From NCBI GenBank assembly GCA_945910005.1, contig OX246739.1, positions 1,394,001-1,458,000 on the forward strand: a DNA stretch of 64,000 nt, in the 5' to 3' direction. This document shows positions 22,320-34,837 of the stretch, one piece after another; within the stretch, counting starts at the first letter, position 1; every line of letters begins with the position of its first letter. The translations under genes were made by a program, and so were the position numbers. A model generated the notes under the pieces. The model saw nothing but the letters and a program-made list of their open reading frames with translations. It made no database searches and was not told the DNA's origin. This DNA comes from Isoperla grammatica. Lineage: Eukaryota; Arthropoda; Insecta; Plecoptera; Perlodidae.

Positions 22320-24174
22320 ACCACATTGTTGTCATATCGCCTCTAGGGCATTGCCGTCCTCTGGGGCTCGGCAGGTAGAGTTGAGATGTTCTTAGTTTCA
22401 CGCTCCCCTCCATTGCTACGTGACCGCTCTTACTCTCGTTACTACCCGACAATAATATCATATTTATTAATCCCGTATTATATTATTTATAACCAGTTAT
22501 ATTTGTTATGCTGGAGTGTGGTCAAAACACTAGGAGGAGGAGGAGGTTCAAGCTTATGTCCACCTAAGAATATCTGTACCCTATCTCGCAGTCCGTCACG
22601 TGTCGCCCCCCCACCCCCACGATAGCCTCACAAGTGTTTCCACTGAGACTGTTCGTCAGCCCAAGTGCGACAATGGCAGAGATGTGTTCGGAATGTAAAC
22701 AAGGACCTGCGTCCAGCGATGGTGACCGGTCGCCATATGCTCGGCCATTGCCGACCGGACACGCCCGTTCTGGCCGCCCAAATATCTGAGCGACTTACAT
22801 CGATAACTTTCATTCCAACGACCATATTCCTTATCATACTAGTCGACCAGTGGATCGGGCATGGAAACAGTTTTGTTTTTAAGACAGCGAATTGACATAC
22901 ATTCATTTTGTTTTTATGAAAATATTGATTCGGAATTTGGGGCAAATATTTATTAAACGCGAAGCCATTGGCAATAAGTAACTAGGCTATACTTTAGTTA
23001 GCTTTATTAGCTTTTTTATATAATATATATTTTTTTCAATGTTTAAGCGCGTAAACTGATGTTTTGTGGTAAAGGTAAAAAAACGTTTTTCCTCACAATT
23101 GTCTTTGTCATCAATTGCATTGTGTTTGTAATTCGGTTATTTTTATTTTATAGCCGAAGAACTATTAATCCGAAACTGTAAAAAACAAAACATCAGAAAA
23201 ATGTTGTCAAATTGACAATATATCTGGGAAGCAAACGTCTAAAAAAGGGAGGAAATGGTGTATTTCTTTGTTAGGTTTTTTTAGTAGAGAGTTTGAAGAA
23301 TTGTAATTTACTTATGGGATTTGTTTGCTGAATAATGATACGCATGATTTGAAGAACCAAACATGATGTGTGTATGGAGATAAATGTGTTTCTCGGCCAA
23401 TATCTGTCCCAAGTGCGGCGATGTGCGGCCGCGCACACTAGTCGGACAAGGGTTGCATGAAGACGGCGAGCTCCCTTTTCGGGGCAGCACGCGGCCCAGA
23501 GTTGCCCCCATTACACAGTCCTCCCCCGCGCACTTTATCCGCATTTTGGTGTCACCGTCCCACTTAGCCACTTAGCGGGCGAGCTGGGTAAACATCACTG
23601 AACCACTCTTTCTACAACGAGTTCGGAATATGTTTCATCTACATCCAAACTGGAACGCATTCACTTTGTTTCATCGTGATATCTATAAAAATACTTAAAT
23701 TATCTTACAGTTTACAATACTTTACTGGTTTTAATAACTTCCACTTTTTACTACAGCTATACATCTGTATTTTTATGATTACCTAATACTATCACTGATT
23801 TGTATTATCATACCACATTAATTTCAGTTTAATTAAAATAGACACACGATATTAGATTGAAATGTCTAACATAAATACATAAAACAACCCGTTACATTTG
23901 AATTTACACAAATTTGGTGCAAATAATAAGAAGAGACATTTTACAATCCTTTGTTTTGTTTTCACACGTTTTGGTTTAAAATATATGAGTTTATTGTTCA
24001 TATGAAGACTAATACATTAAATAACGCATAGAGCGGAAGTAAGTCTACTTTCCTATGACTGCCGCGCCTTTTTAACTTCTAAGACAACCGTACAATTTTA
24101 ATGTAAGATTGATAAAAATGCATCTCGTCTAAGTATCCATGATATTTGCAGACTTTATTTGAAGCCCGGAGTTC
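22320..24174. other. Non-coding stretch with two moderately GC-rich patches
   Basis: If the upstream exon is real this is the start of its first intron. GC-rich, partly open sequence occurs at about 22590-22860 and 23400-23590 (GATGTGCGGCCGCGCAC). No domain was recognised in either patch. The rest is AT-rich. Confidence 0.45.
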
Positions 24175-24758
24175 ACCCGTGTACTGGCGTTGATCTTACC
24201 ATGAGAGTTAACTCTACCCGTGTACTGGCGTTGATCTTACCATGGGAGTTAACTCTACCCATGTTCTGGCGTTGATCTTACCATGAGAGTTAGCTCTACC
24301 CGTGTACTGGCGTTGATCTTACCACGAGAGTTAACTCTACCCGTGTACTGGCGTTGATCTTACCATGGGAGTTAACTCTACCCATGTTCTGGCGTTGATC
24401 TTACCATGGGAGTTAACTCTACCCGTGTACTGGCGTTGATCTTACCACGAGAGTTAACTCTACCCGTGAACTGGCGTTGATCTTACCATGGGAGTTAACT
24501 CTACCCATGTTCTGGCGTTGATCTTACCATGGGAGTTAACTCTACCCATGTTCTGGCGTTGATCTTACCATGAGAGTTAACTCTACCCGTGTACTGGCGT
24601 TGATCTTACCATGAGAGTTAACTCTACCCGTGTACTGGCGTTGATCTTACCATGAGAGTTAACTCTACCCGTGTACTGGCGTTGATCTTACCATGAGAGT
24701 TAACTCTACCTGTGTACTGGCGTTGATCTTACCATGGGAGTTAACTCTACCCGTGTAC
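24175..24758. repeat. 41-bp minisatellite, 14 copies plus a partial
   Basis: The period is exactly 41 bp throughout: the first ACCCGTGTAC starts at 24175, and the partial fifteenth at 24749 is 14 x 41 later. Each unit contains ACTGGCGTTGATCTTACC or a close variant and, in all but one unit, the perfect palindrome GAGTTAACTC. Variation is confined mainly to two places: GTGTA/ATGTT/GTGAA before CTGG, and CATGAG/CATGGG/CACGAG before TTAAC. These variants cycle with period three (123 bp) in the first nine units, while units 11-13 are identical. The array is flanked by AT-rich unique sequence. Confidence 0.97.
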
Positions 24759-25144
24759 TTCAATTACTTGCATTTTAACCATTCTACAACAATACGTTTA
24801 AATACTACATAAGCAATCAGTGTTATTGTTGTCGAATGATTGCCATCTTTGCGTGTAAACATCTACATCGTTAAAATATATGCAACTAATTTATAATTTG
24901 TCGACGGTCACACACTATCCCCTTGTCATGGTTTCAATTTCAAACCTTAACTTGGGTACGTTGTGTATATTTTAGAGAACTGAAAAAACGTGCCCGCACA
25001 GCCTTAACATTAAGAATTAGTACCAAACGTTGCTGCACTTTGTGTTCACGGCACATTAAATAATCATTGACTGCCTTTCTAATGTAATCACGTGAGGTAG
25101 TTCTTCTGAGCTGTACCCAGGAGTACTACCTACCCCTGTGAGTG
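24759..25144. other. AT-rich non-coding stretch
   Basis: Nothing recognised between the 41-bp array and the possible minus-strand SINE remnant that follows. Confidence 0.5.
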
Positions 25145-25250
25145 AGTGAGTAACCAATAATACCCGCACCATCGCGCGGCAAGAACCCCTGCACGTGTTA
25201 TAGGGCGGGTCCGCCGCGCCACCATCGAACAACCACACTCACTGGGGGTC
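25145..25250 (-). mobile_element. Possible degenerate tRNA-like SINE remnant
   Basis: On the minus strand an A-box-like TGGTTGTTCGATGGTGG is followed about 40 bp later by a weak B-box-like GGTTCTTGCC. The segment is much more CpG-rich than its surroundings. Both boxes deviate from consensus and the element's borders are unclear, so an unrelated GC-rich patch is a real alternative. Confidence 0.2.
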
Positions 25251-25787
25251 ACATTGTAAACATTGTAAACATTATGTATTACAACTTTGACGGAATAAGA
25301 AAACGAGTTCTTCAGCTTTCCCACGGACGTTTGTGTCTTATTTGATCAGTCTTCATGGACTACACACACAGCTTAAATGCATTCAAAATAAAGTTTAGTA
25401 AGTGATTGAGCTGGATTTATTAATGCTTAGAATTGAAATGGTTTCTGTGCTATTAATCCGGTCATCATTGTTTTAATATTTCATACAGTCTTTGTATTGC
25501 TCCATATCTAATACAACAGCAAATCAGGTTAAATTACAACAATAATACCACTAGAATATTTATATGTAGCCAAATTAATACCGTTACATGGTCAAATATA
25601 ATGTACACAATACACAATGCAGATGCTAATAATATAAAATTGCAAGTCCAGTTTGGGGATGGCGTCAGCACATGTGTTTCACCTGAAAGTACAAGGAAGA
25701 CTGGCGCCGGAACTCTTCTCAAGAAATGATATTTTAGACGCGCTTGCCTGCAGACAGTTTTATGTAGCGTATAAAACATGTATTCCG

Positions 25788-25800
25788 CCCCCAAAGGGGG
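25788..25800. repeat. CCCCC-AAA-GGGGG inverted repeat
   Basis: Five-bp arms around a three-base loop, in a GC-rich patch. It could form a short hairpin; no terminator-like role is expected in this context. Confidence 0.6.
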
Positions 25801-25917
25801 AGCTTATTGGGTCAGTGGCGCGAGTGCGGGATTTAACGATCAGCGCGAGGGAAAAAGCCGTTGCATTAATAAGTGTTTAAATGCGTGCGTTCAATACTCG
25901 AGCGTTTCTACTCCCAG

Positions 25918-26020
25918 GGGTTCCGGAAACTTCCGTCCGAAATTCGTCTCGCATTACAACCGTTATTTTGAACGTGGGCAACGCCTTCTTCTGGAGATAA
26001 TCTTACCCCAGATAGTTGAA
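25918..26020 (+). CDS. Possible internal exon, unrecognised
   Basis: A pyrimidine-rich stretch ending in a splice-acceptor-like CTCCCAG (AG at 25916-25917) precedes 103 bases. These are open in only one sensible frame and end at a consensus donor GTAAGT (26021-26026). The frame gives 34 residues after a one-base leading phase, including NFRPKFVSHYNRYFERGQ and LLLEIILPQIVE, with a reasonable composition. No family was recognised. Acceptor-like and donor-like hexamers are common by chance in 64 kb, so this is only a candidate. It lies on the same strand as, and 3.6 kb after, the possible first exon. Confidence 0.22.
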
Positions 26021-26441
26021 GTAAGTATTAAATGTTTTACTACGAACTTACAGCAAGGTCATAATATGATGTCGGCCGAATCAGAACCATTGCACATCGT
26101 CGAGGTTGTCATAAAGGAATCCACAATAAGGGGGGCATGAATGGTTATTGCTTTGAAGGGGTGTGGTGGGGGTTGGGGGGTCGGTGGGCGTTTGGATCGC
26201 AAATAGGGCTGGCAATAATGAGAGGAAGTGAGAAAGTAGAAAGAGGAAAAATAATAAATGCCACGTGAGCTTAATAAAGGAATGACAAAAGAGGTGCACG
26301 AGATCCCTCTTTGTAAGTATTCTATATGTTTCCATGTTACCGACACGTAGCCTACTCCTGTCGTCTCCAGTCAGGCACGGGTCACCACAAGATGGGACCT
26401 TACCCAAGGAATCAGTGCTTGCACTCAGCGCTAGACCACAC

Positions 26442-26578
26442 ACGTGCGTGTCGCATGACGTGCGTGTCGTGCGTTATCAAACTATAGTGGCAGCGGTGGT
26501 ATGAGGGACAGCGTGAGACAGGGACATCAGTCACGACGCGTGGGGACAGGTGAGACACACGTGACGTCAGGGGCGGGG
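26442..26578. promoter_or_regulatory. CpG-rich patch with ACGTGCGTGTCG repeats, CRE and GC box
   Basis: ACGTGCGTGTCG occurs at 26442-26453 and again 16 bp later. A full CRE TGACGTCA (26562-26569, preceded by CACG) is directly followed by a GC box GGGGCGGGG (26570-26578). This is a promoter-like motif combination with no identified transcript. Confidence 0.35.
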
Positions 26579-29237
26579 TCGGAGACAGGCACCGAACAAA
26601 TCTCCGCTAAATCAAAGATTGTTAAACTGTTCGGCAGGAGACTGATCGGAGAAGGTTGCACGCGATGGCCGACCCCGCGGGATTTACCGAGACGGAAGGG
26701 TTCGGACAAGTTTTTAATTTCAATTATCTACTATTCATTTAGGAAGTGTTGCTGGAAATACCTGGGGAGACCCGACACGCACTTGAACCGCAACACATTT
26801 GCGTTACTTCAATATTTAATGTAATAACCATGGGCTTCTCAAGAAGTGAGTCGTTGTTCGCCGAAAGTTCACTAGAGCACATATTTGCCTTTGTGAAGTA
26901 TATTATAAATTTATTTATGATTATTAACAAAGTGGTGTTTACCCTTGGTTTGTACCCGGAAATCAGTTAAATAAGAACTAATGCAGTCACTTATTAACTA
27001 TCAAATTAGTTTATCATCGATGACTGATTCGAGGTAGTGACAGAGAATATTTTCAATCTTCGTTTTTATTTCATGCCCAGTAAAACTGAGTTTTAATAAT
27101 ATAAAAATTAACGAAATCAAAACCCCTAAAACTCTTACTTTCGGCCAAAAGTGTAATATATTCACAATTACCATAGATCGATCAAAATGATGGGTACTTA
27201 ACTGTATTCATCTTAAAATCAACAATTTTTGTAAAAATTTGTTCAGTAACATGTGTGCACAATTTTGGCCCGAAGTAGAGAAGTTTAAGGTAGCTCTGCT
27301 TGTCGTTCCAGTACTATAAGAGTCAACGCTTTATTATAAGGGGATTGTTACATCCACGTTTATCAACAATGATCACAAGGACGTATTTATGTGGTAGACG
27401 AGCGGTGAAAATAGGGCACGTTTTAAAACTAGCTTCGCATCCCTTTTAGTAAACTATCAATGGTTTAGTTTTTTATTTGTTGTGTTACTGGATATTAATA
27501 AACTCACATATGATTTGGTCTACAGTCTAACAAGTGTTTGATTATTTGAGTGGGATATTCGGTTAGATCATCGCGTACAATGAAGTATTATCGTATCTAA
27601 AGAAGAACCTTCTTACGTCAGAGATCTCAAGTTACTCACTTAGGCTCACGGCCGCAAACTCTCCGGGTATTGTCTAGCACGGCGGGGCCAGCTCTTGCAA
27701 ACGAAGCTGTAATTACTTTGCTCGTAGAACGGTAGAACCCAGCAAAGCGATCAATTGATTGGATGTAGAGCTAACCGGATCTCCCGTCATGCAACACCGA
27801 GCATCGCGTTGCCTCATTACAGCGGCAATCTACTCACAGCTCACCTCACTACCTTTCATCGGGAAGCGGAATCTAATTCGTCGAAATGTCAGATTCAACA
27901 GGATTACTGGATATCAGACGAGGCTTAATAGACACCGCTGGAACGTATATCGTAGCCTTGATTGCGAAAATTAGTGTTTAAAACATGCAGTTAAAGTAGA
28001 GGACAGTTTTTAAGAGTTGTTTTTCGTACATTTTGAAACGCTAAAAATGTGAAAATTAAGAAATAATGGTGATTATTTCGTACTTCATAAAGTATAAAAA
28101 AATAATGTATATTCCGCATTTAGTTTGGAGAAAACGAACAATTTGAAATGTTAGAATAGTTGTGTGACTTTCGTTTACCTAAATAAAGTAGGCAGTCGTT
28201 TTGAAGACTTCATGAATATCTTGATAATGGTCTCCACGTTATTCCAAAAAGTAGACTTCAAATGGCGTTTGCCACAACAGACAATGTTTTGATAATTTTT
28301 ATCAAATCTGCCATTCAGTACTCAATATATATACTCTGTTGCGTTCTTGTCTCTCGTAGAAATGGCCATTTTGTATCGTTGGTTGTCTTAATCTTTGTGA
28401 CTGTTGGGCTTATCGCTTCCATTTGGACGTAGGTTTTCATGTTTGGGCGTTTTGCAATAAATCTAGATAAGCAAAAAGACTGACTCCCTCTTTCGCACGC
28501 AAACCTCTCAACATTTAGGGTTAATCGTTACCCCCAACCGTTTGTTCCGTTTAACCTTCCCTTAATTAAACACTAATCGTTAATTCTAGGAGCAACTAAG
28601 AATTAATCAACAACGCATAAAAAATGCCCTCGTCTGTAATTGAAACAGTTTTATATCGACTCTTCTATCTATAGATGAAAATATTAGCCAATATGGTTCA
28701 ACACTAAAGCTTTTAATAAGTCTGGAACACAAAATATGTACATTTCTTTTTAACAAGTTGTTTGAACATAAGAGAAACCCACGATTACTGATTTATATTA
28801 ATAACATAAGATAATATTATGGAATGCCAACGTTTAATCATGTGGGTTCCGTAGATTACGTCTAACCACGCCATGCAGTCACAGCATCATATTATCCAAG
28901 ACCCCCGTCTTCTATGTTTAAAGTAAACATCTTGATCCTCGGAGCCGTCAGCCGCCGCATCCCATCGCGTCGCATCATATCTTGTTAAATTATCTTTCAA
29001 ACTTTACGCATACCGGCTTAGGAAATTTTAAATTAAAATAGAACATTATTAAAACTTATGTAACACGTTTTCATGCTAAAGAAGAATGACGCAAAACAAA
29101 ATGTAAATAAGGATATTCCTAATAACATTCACAAAAGTTGTTTCTAACAATAAAATAGAAACTGAACGTTAAGACAACTTTTTGACTAACTTATGAAAAT
29201 AATACATCTTAATATTGCATCCTAAAATACGTTCGTA
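26579..29237. other. AT-rich non-coding stretch
   Basis: No gene was recognised. A slightly GC-rich patch at 27640-27900 is open for 71 codons on the plus strand without any identifiable domain. Confidence 0.5.
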
Positions 29238-29253
29238 CCCCCCCCCCCCCCCC
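29238..29253 (+). repeat. C16 homopolymer
   Basis: Sixteen consecutive C followed by ACTCACTGC. It resembles the C17 tract at 9.68 kb, which is also followed by CACACATTCACTCACTG. Confidence 0.95.
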
Positions 29254-32200
29254 ACTCACTGCTTGTTTATCTGTGAATAGTAAAGTAACATGCGATAAAG
29301 CAAACTTGCGCAGTGTATGGCATCCTCTGTATTCGCCGCAAGATTGGATCGCAAGCAAGTACATTTGCTTCCCCCGTTTCGTGTCACCCGATTTAACTAT
29401 TTCTCAGATGACTTTCGTAGCTCGTAACTAAAGCTTTTTGATGGGCATTCAGACCCTTTTCTCATCTATAGTTGATAGGTTCACAGGATCGAACACCTGA
29501 TATCCACCTCTTTTTTGTTGCTTTCTCCAAAATATAAATTCCTTTTATTCGCAAATTGAATCCGAGAGAGCGAGAAGCGATTTATATCTCCCGTATTCGT
29601 CTGAGTTCTTTGTATTCTCCATCACGTGTGAAGAGAAATTGAAATTTAACTCTACCAGATGTTGTATGTTAACACTTTTTCAATTTCTGTAGACAATAGG
29701 ACGCCTCTCTATTTATTCTTTGCAATCGCGGCAAATATCTGCCGAGATAACCTCTAGAAAGTGAAAGCGAATTCAGCCAATCAGAAACGATTGCTCCACA
29801 ACCATTGACATTGATTTGCTCTTCCCCTTAGGAAACCACGGCTTGTTGGCAGGTTTACTGTCAGCCTGTGAGGGCAGCGGGAACACACGAGGCCCTGCAG
29901 CAATCGATACGTCTATTCCCTCATGTTAATGGCTCTCTATTCTACAGCCTAGGCTTCATTCCGTTCCGCCGCTTCCACATCACACTACCACGGGTTGGCT
30001 GTCAACGAGAAATATTAACGGTATTCAAGGAAACTCGACTTAAATATTGAGTTTTGTTTAAACGAAACCAGCTGTAACATTTCGCGCATAGTAGGGCAAG
30101 TCCTAAGCTTATTGATACGTAAGTCTCTATATTTTTCTATAATAATTCTAGCACAGTTTTGAACACATAGAGCAAGGAGCCCGCACTACTATATCGACAC
30201 AAAATGGCGGTTGCTAAAATGCACCAGACAATGCGGCCAATAATAATAAAATATGTAATAATAAAACCGATGCGACCAACCACCCGCCAAGCTGAAACTA
30301 ATACATAATATTGACTCGAGCTCTCAGTTCCGGATGATAAAAGACAAAACGCTCATCGCCTGGAGATGAAATGCTGCTTTATGTTCGTATTTATGACAGA
30401 ACATTAACAATAGTCGGCAGTTTGCTGCATCGTTATTGTCCTTCCTGCGCTCACGTCCCCAGCAAGTGAAATGTGCACCAGAACTCATATTATTATATAT
30501 TTAAAAGTAATGTTGATATGAATAGTAGGAACCGGAAAGTTATCCATAAAAATAATAGAAAACGTAAATTCATTACAAGTTATTGATGGTTAAATTTAAA
30601 TTGGGACTTTGAGTTAGACAATCATGATTCAAAATGGTTATGACTTATGAGTTTATATTATTGAAAGCACTTAATGATTTCGATTGCCATAAACATTTTC
30701 CATAAACTTCATTGCTCCCCTATTTCCGTTATGTGTAAGTCAATGATTCCCCATAATAAGTTGAAATGCTGGAGGGTAGAGGTTAGTGTTCGTTGTGTGC
30801 GAGTGATTCTACTGCTTAGTAGGCATGGCGACCTGCAGGCTTTGTTTACATTATCTCACAACGATATTGATAGATTAAAGTTCAAAGCCCCAAGTCAAAC
30901 AGTGAGCATCGATCCCTGAGCTTCTGCGTGGAAAGCAGAAACGAACTCAACGGATCACAGAATAAAGTCGAGCAAAACATGTCCACTCGGTTCACAGATA
31001 TTGATTTACTAAACTCTAAACAATGGCGTATCTTATGTTTGTATGATGAAATCGGTTATGCATAGCAGGGCACGCAATAGCGACTGCCTTTTACAAGTCA
31101 GTTCAACGACAGACACGAGATATCTTTGGATACTAAAATAGATACTTTTAATCGAAAAATCTAGTCAAACGTCTGTCAGATAGATACAGACAGATGTTCG
31201 CTACTCCAATACATATGGACATGTACGTATGTATATACACATGCTGGGCAGTAAGAGATGACTACAATTTAATATTAATTAATGATTTCATGTTTTCAGT
31301 CTAAAAGTTGTGTTTTTGGGTCCGTTGATTCACTAAAGGGTTCAGTTAGCCAGGAAATGTTCGTGTTTGCACCATAATTCCACTTTTCACGTAATACAGC
31401 CTCTCCACATAGGCTGTCCCAAGTCGTTCAAAATATTCACTGAATATCTGTTTAATACTATGAAATGTCTAAATAAACAGGTAGAGATTCTAATATGGGT
31501 AGTAAAGTTTGAACAAAGGCAAAAACATTGGAAATTATTAAACATAAATATTCCAATGTGAAAGTAGAAACACATTTTGGTGGAATACTCTCATGCATGT
31601 TGTCAGCCATGTCAGCAATCTGTCAGCGAGGAGCCCAGACTACTGGAGGAATTCTGGTAAATTACGGTTCAAAATGAAACGTAAACAGATTCCCATTTAA
31701 CTGAAAGCGCATTGAAAAGAAAGTTTGTAAATCACTATCATGTTTGGTTTTAGTTGAAAAACGTTATTCTCTTACAAATGCGAATTAATGTTTTATTGGA
31801 TTCCATTCCTCAAACTACGACCATGTTGATAGTTATCCACGAATAGTAATATCCTTGAAAACCTATCGATCCCATAGTTGGGGGTTGTTTGGTAGAGTAG
31901 CTTGAAGCGGCGCCGAACACTAACCACTTACTTATGGTCTGTGACCACTACTACGATTGTGGTTCTTAAAATGTTAACTTTCAGTATGATAACTGTTCAT
32001 GGATGTATAAAATCAACAACAGAAGTGTCGCGCTTCTTTTATCCTGACATCCATGGCGTAGATTTATTTGTATTTAAAATTAAAATATTACGATTGTCTT
32101 GCCTTCTCTGTTTTATTCAGAACACCACACGAAATTCAGGTAAAAGGGAGTTTGAGGTTGGCAAACTATATTATTGAAGCGTATTGTATTGATATTAGAA

Positions 32201-32304
32201 ACAGCCAAGCCTCTCTTACTTCTCAGTTTGTGAATTGGCCCAATGCTCTACTTGCTCAAGTCGTTTCCAGTCGTGTGAATAAAACCTTGAAAACACAATA
32301 TTAT
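29254..32304. other. AT-rich non-coding stretch
   Basis: No gene was recognised. An ACAAAATGGCGG word (YY1-like) is at about 30202. Short open frames just upstream of the 51-bp array (31902-32313) show no recognisable domain. Confidence 0.5.
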
Positions 32305-33224
32305 ATTATCTAAGGTGTTTGTCGAAATGTCCAACCTCTTTGGCATGGATGCCGTATTATCTAAGGTGTTTGTCGAAATGTCCAACCTCTTTGGCATGGA
32401 TACCGTACGTATTATCTAAGGTGTTTGTCGAAATGTCCAACCTCTTTGGCATGGATACAGTATTATCTAAGGTGTTTGTCGAAATGTCCAACCTCTTTGG
32501 CATGGATACCGTATTATCTAAGGTGTTTGTCGAAATGTCCAACCTCTCTGGCATGGATACCGTATTATCTAAGGTGTTTGTCGAAATGTCCAACCTCTCT
32601 GGCATGGATACCGTATTATCTAAGGTGTTTGTCGAAATGTCCAACCTCTTTGGCATGGATACCGTATTATCTAAGGTGTTTGTCGAAATGTCCAACCTCT
32701 TTGGCATGGATGCCGTATTATCTAAGGTGTTTGTCGAAATGTCCAACCTCTCTGGCATGGATACCGTATTATCTAAGGTGTTTGTCGAAATGTCCAACCT
32801 CTCTGGCATGGATACCGTATTATCTAAGGTGTTTGTCGAAATGTCCAACCTCTTTGGCATGGATACCGTATTATCTAAGGTGTTTGTCGAAATGTCCAAC
32901 CTCTTTGGCATGGATGCCGTATTATCTAAGGTGTTTGTCGAAATGTCCAACCTCTTTGGCATGGATACCGTATTATCTTAGGTGTTTGTCGAAATGTCCA
33001 ACCTCTTTGGCATGGATACCGTATTATCTAAGGTGTTTGTCGAAATGTCCAACCTCTTTGGCATGGATACCGTATTATCTAAGGTGTTTGTCGAAATGTC
33101 CAACCTCTTTGGCATGGATACCGTATTATCTAAGGTGTTTGTCGAAATGTCCAACCTCTTTGACATGGATACCGTATTATCTAAGGTGTTTGTCGAAATG
33201 TCCAACCTCTTTGGCATGGATACC
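32305..33224. repeat. 51-bp minisatellite, 18 copies
   Basis: The unit of 51 bp starts ATTATCTAAGGTGTTTGTCG and ends near GGCATGGATACCGT. Copies run from 32305 to a last copy starting at 33176. The spacing is 17 x 51 plus a single 4-bp insertion after the second copy (CCGTACGTATT). Units 5-8 and 9-12 share the same order of variants (TCT, TCT, TTT, TTT+ATGCC), so a 204-bp four-unit block has been duplicated. Because 51 is a multiple of three, the array stays open in two plus frames and one minus frame, giving artificial 17-residue repeats (for example KVFVEMSNLFGMDTVLS on plus, MPKRLDISTNTLDNTVS on minus). I regard these frames as by-products, not genes. Confidence 0.95.
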
Positions 33225-33380
33225 GCAGTTTCTGTATTAATTCCCGTGAAGTAAGTGCGCGGTAATTCTAGTCAGCGCCGAGTCACATTGGGTCTCATAT
33301 ACGTCAGCAAGCAGGAGGAATGTTATCGCGAGGGCAGCGTCTCAGAAGGGCATAAATTGTACTTAGCAGGGCGCGGTGTG

Positions 33381-33427
33381 GCGGGGGCGGTGGAGGGGGG
33401 GGGGGTAGGGGGGGGGGGGCTATAAAT
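33381..33427 (+). promoter_or_regulatory. GC box, G-runs and TATA box: core-promoter-like
   Basis: GCGGGGGCGG (33381-33390), a G11 run (33395-33405) and a G12 run (33408-33419) are directly followed by CTATAAATCGG, with a TATAAAT box at 33421-33427. The spacing resembles a GC-box/TATA promoter firing to the right at about 33450. A second TATA-like word (GGTATATAGG) is at about 33487. No downstream coding sequence was recognised. The two G-runs are also quadruplex-capable. Confidence 0.3.
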
Positions 33428-34837
33428 CGGCATGACACATTTGCCGCGTCACGAGGAAGCGTCATTTGAGGAGGTTTCTCGCCAGTGGGTATATAGGCCA
33501 TGCAGGCCGTGGAGCCAGGCCAGACATTACTGCAGATAGTAACTAGACTAGTAGTAAGCAAGTGTAGTATAGAGAATTATACTTGGAAAGCTATAAGATG
33601 AATGACAAGGAAATGCAAGTGTCATATTTTGTCTCTCATTCAATAATGGAAACTGATTCTTGAGTGTCATGCGTTAAACATATTTGTATGCGCCTCTCTG
33701 CAACGACTTCATCACAGTTTCGATACTAATTGACCTATTTTGTAAAAAATTATGATGCTGTTTCAATGTGAAGCATAGTTTAGCTATTGCGACACGTTTC
33801 AATACTAGTTCGCATAAACAGTGATAGAGTCTTTTTCTGAAGTTATGTTGGTGACCACGCCCTTGATATACAGTTAATCGTGTAATATTACAGTTATACC
33901 CTTCGAATAATCAATAAGCATAACTGTATTGGATTACATACAAGTCCAGGTTATCTATTTCATCGCAATTCTGTATTGTGGTAGGTTTGAAAGAGAATTA
34001 GATTTATGTGTATCTTCTTCACGCTATGGGAAAGTTTCTGAACAAATCCAGCTGCTACCGGCACTGACAAAAGAACTGTTTTAACAGAAAATTGTTTTTT
34101 AATAAATTCGTTTCCTTTGTAATAAATATATTATATAAGTGTTGCCTTGTCAGATTTTGTTTCATCGTAAATTCTTCATGAATAATCTGAAATGGACAAT
34201 GCATGACAACGCAGCATGGGCCAATACTATGCTACTATATCACTCAACTGGGAGACTATCAAACTGGTGTAACAAACAATGAAAATTGAAAAGCACTAAA
34301 CGTTTACACTATTTTAAATGATGGCGCGTTTCATAGTCTGTCAATTAACTCTTGAAATGTGATTATTCACTATTCTACGTTAGCTAAACTACGTAATTGG
34401 CGTCTGTTTATATTCCTGTTCAGCTAACGCATCTTCATTTGTATAGTTGGTAGTTTCAGTCAGTACTTTCAACTCCCGCTTACTATCAAAACTAGACACA
34501 TAAAAATATAATATGAACAACTATCCATTCACTTCGTTGTTAGAATCATTCTGGTGGTATCAAGTGCAAAATAGTTACAGAAAGGTTCGAATGAAGTGAC
34601 TATTAAAAAAGCACGCAATACACACAAATACCATAAAATCAATTTCAATTATTTAATCAAATATCATTAGAATTATCTTAATGGTTCTGTAAATATTTCT
34701 GAAATGATTAAAGCTAAAGGCAATTAAGTCCAGCCATATATTCCACATGTCACCTCACAAGAGCACTAGACACACTAAGTAGGCGATTAACTAAGACTAG
34801 TCAGTCCATCTCCTGAGATGCAAAGCGTCGGTCGTGC
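33428..34837. other. AT-rich non-coding stretch
   Basis: No gene was recognised downstream of the TATA-like motif; the sequence soon returns to AT-rich DNA. Confidence 0.5.

Noticed and set aside
29480..29515. Minus-strand GTGTTCGATCC resembling a B box
   Set aside because: No A box upstream on that strand.
32357..33240. Repeat-protein genes on either strand of the 51-bp array
   Set aside because: Open frames follow automatically from a stop-free 51-bp unit. Three frames are open at once, and flanking sequence gives no start, domain or consistent exon structure.
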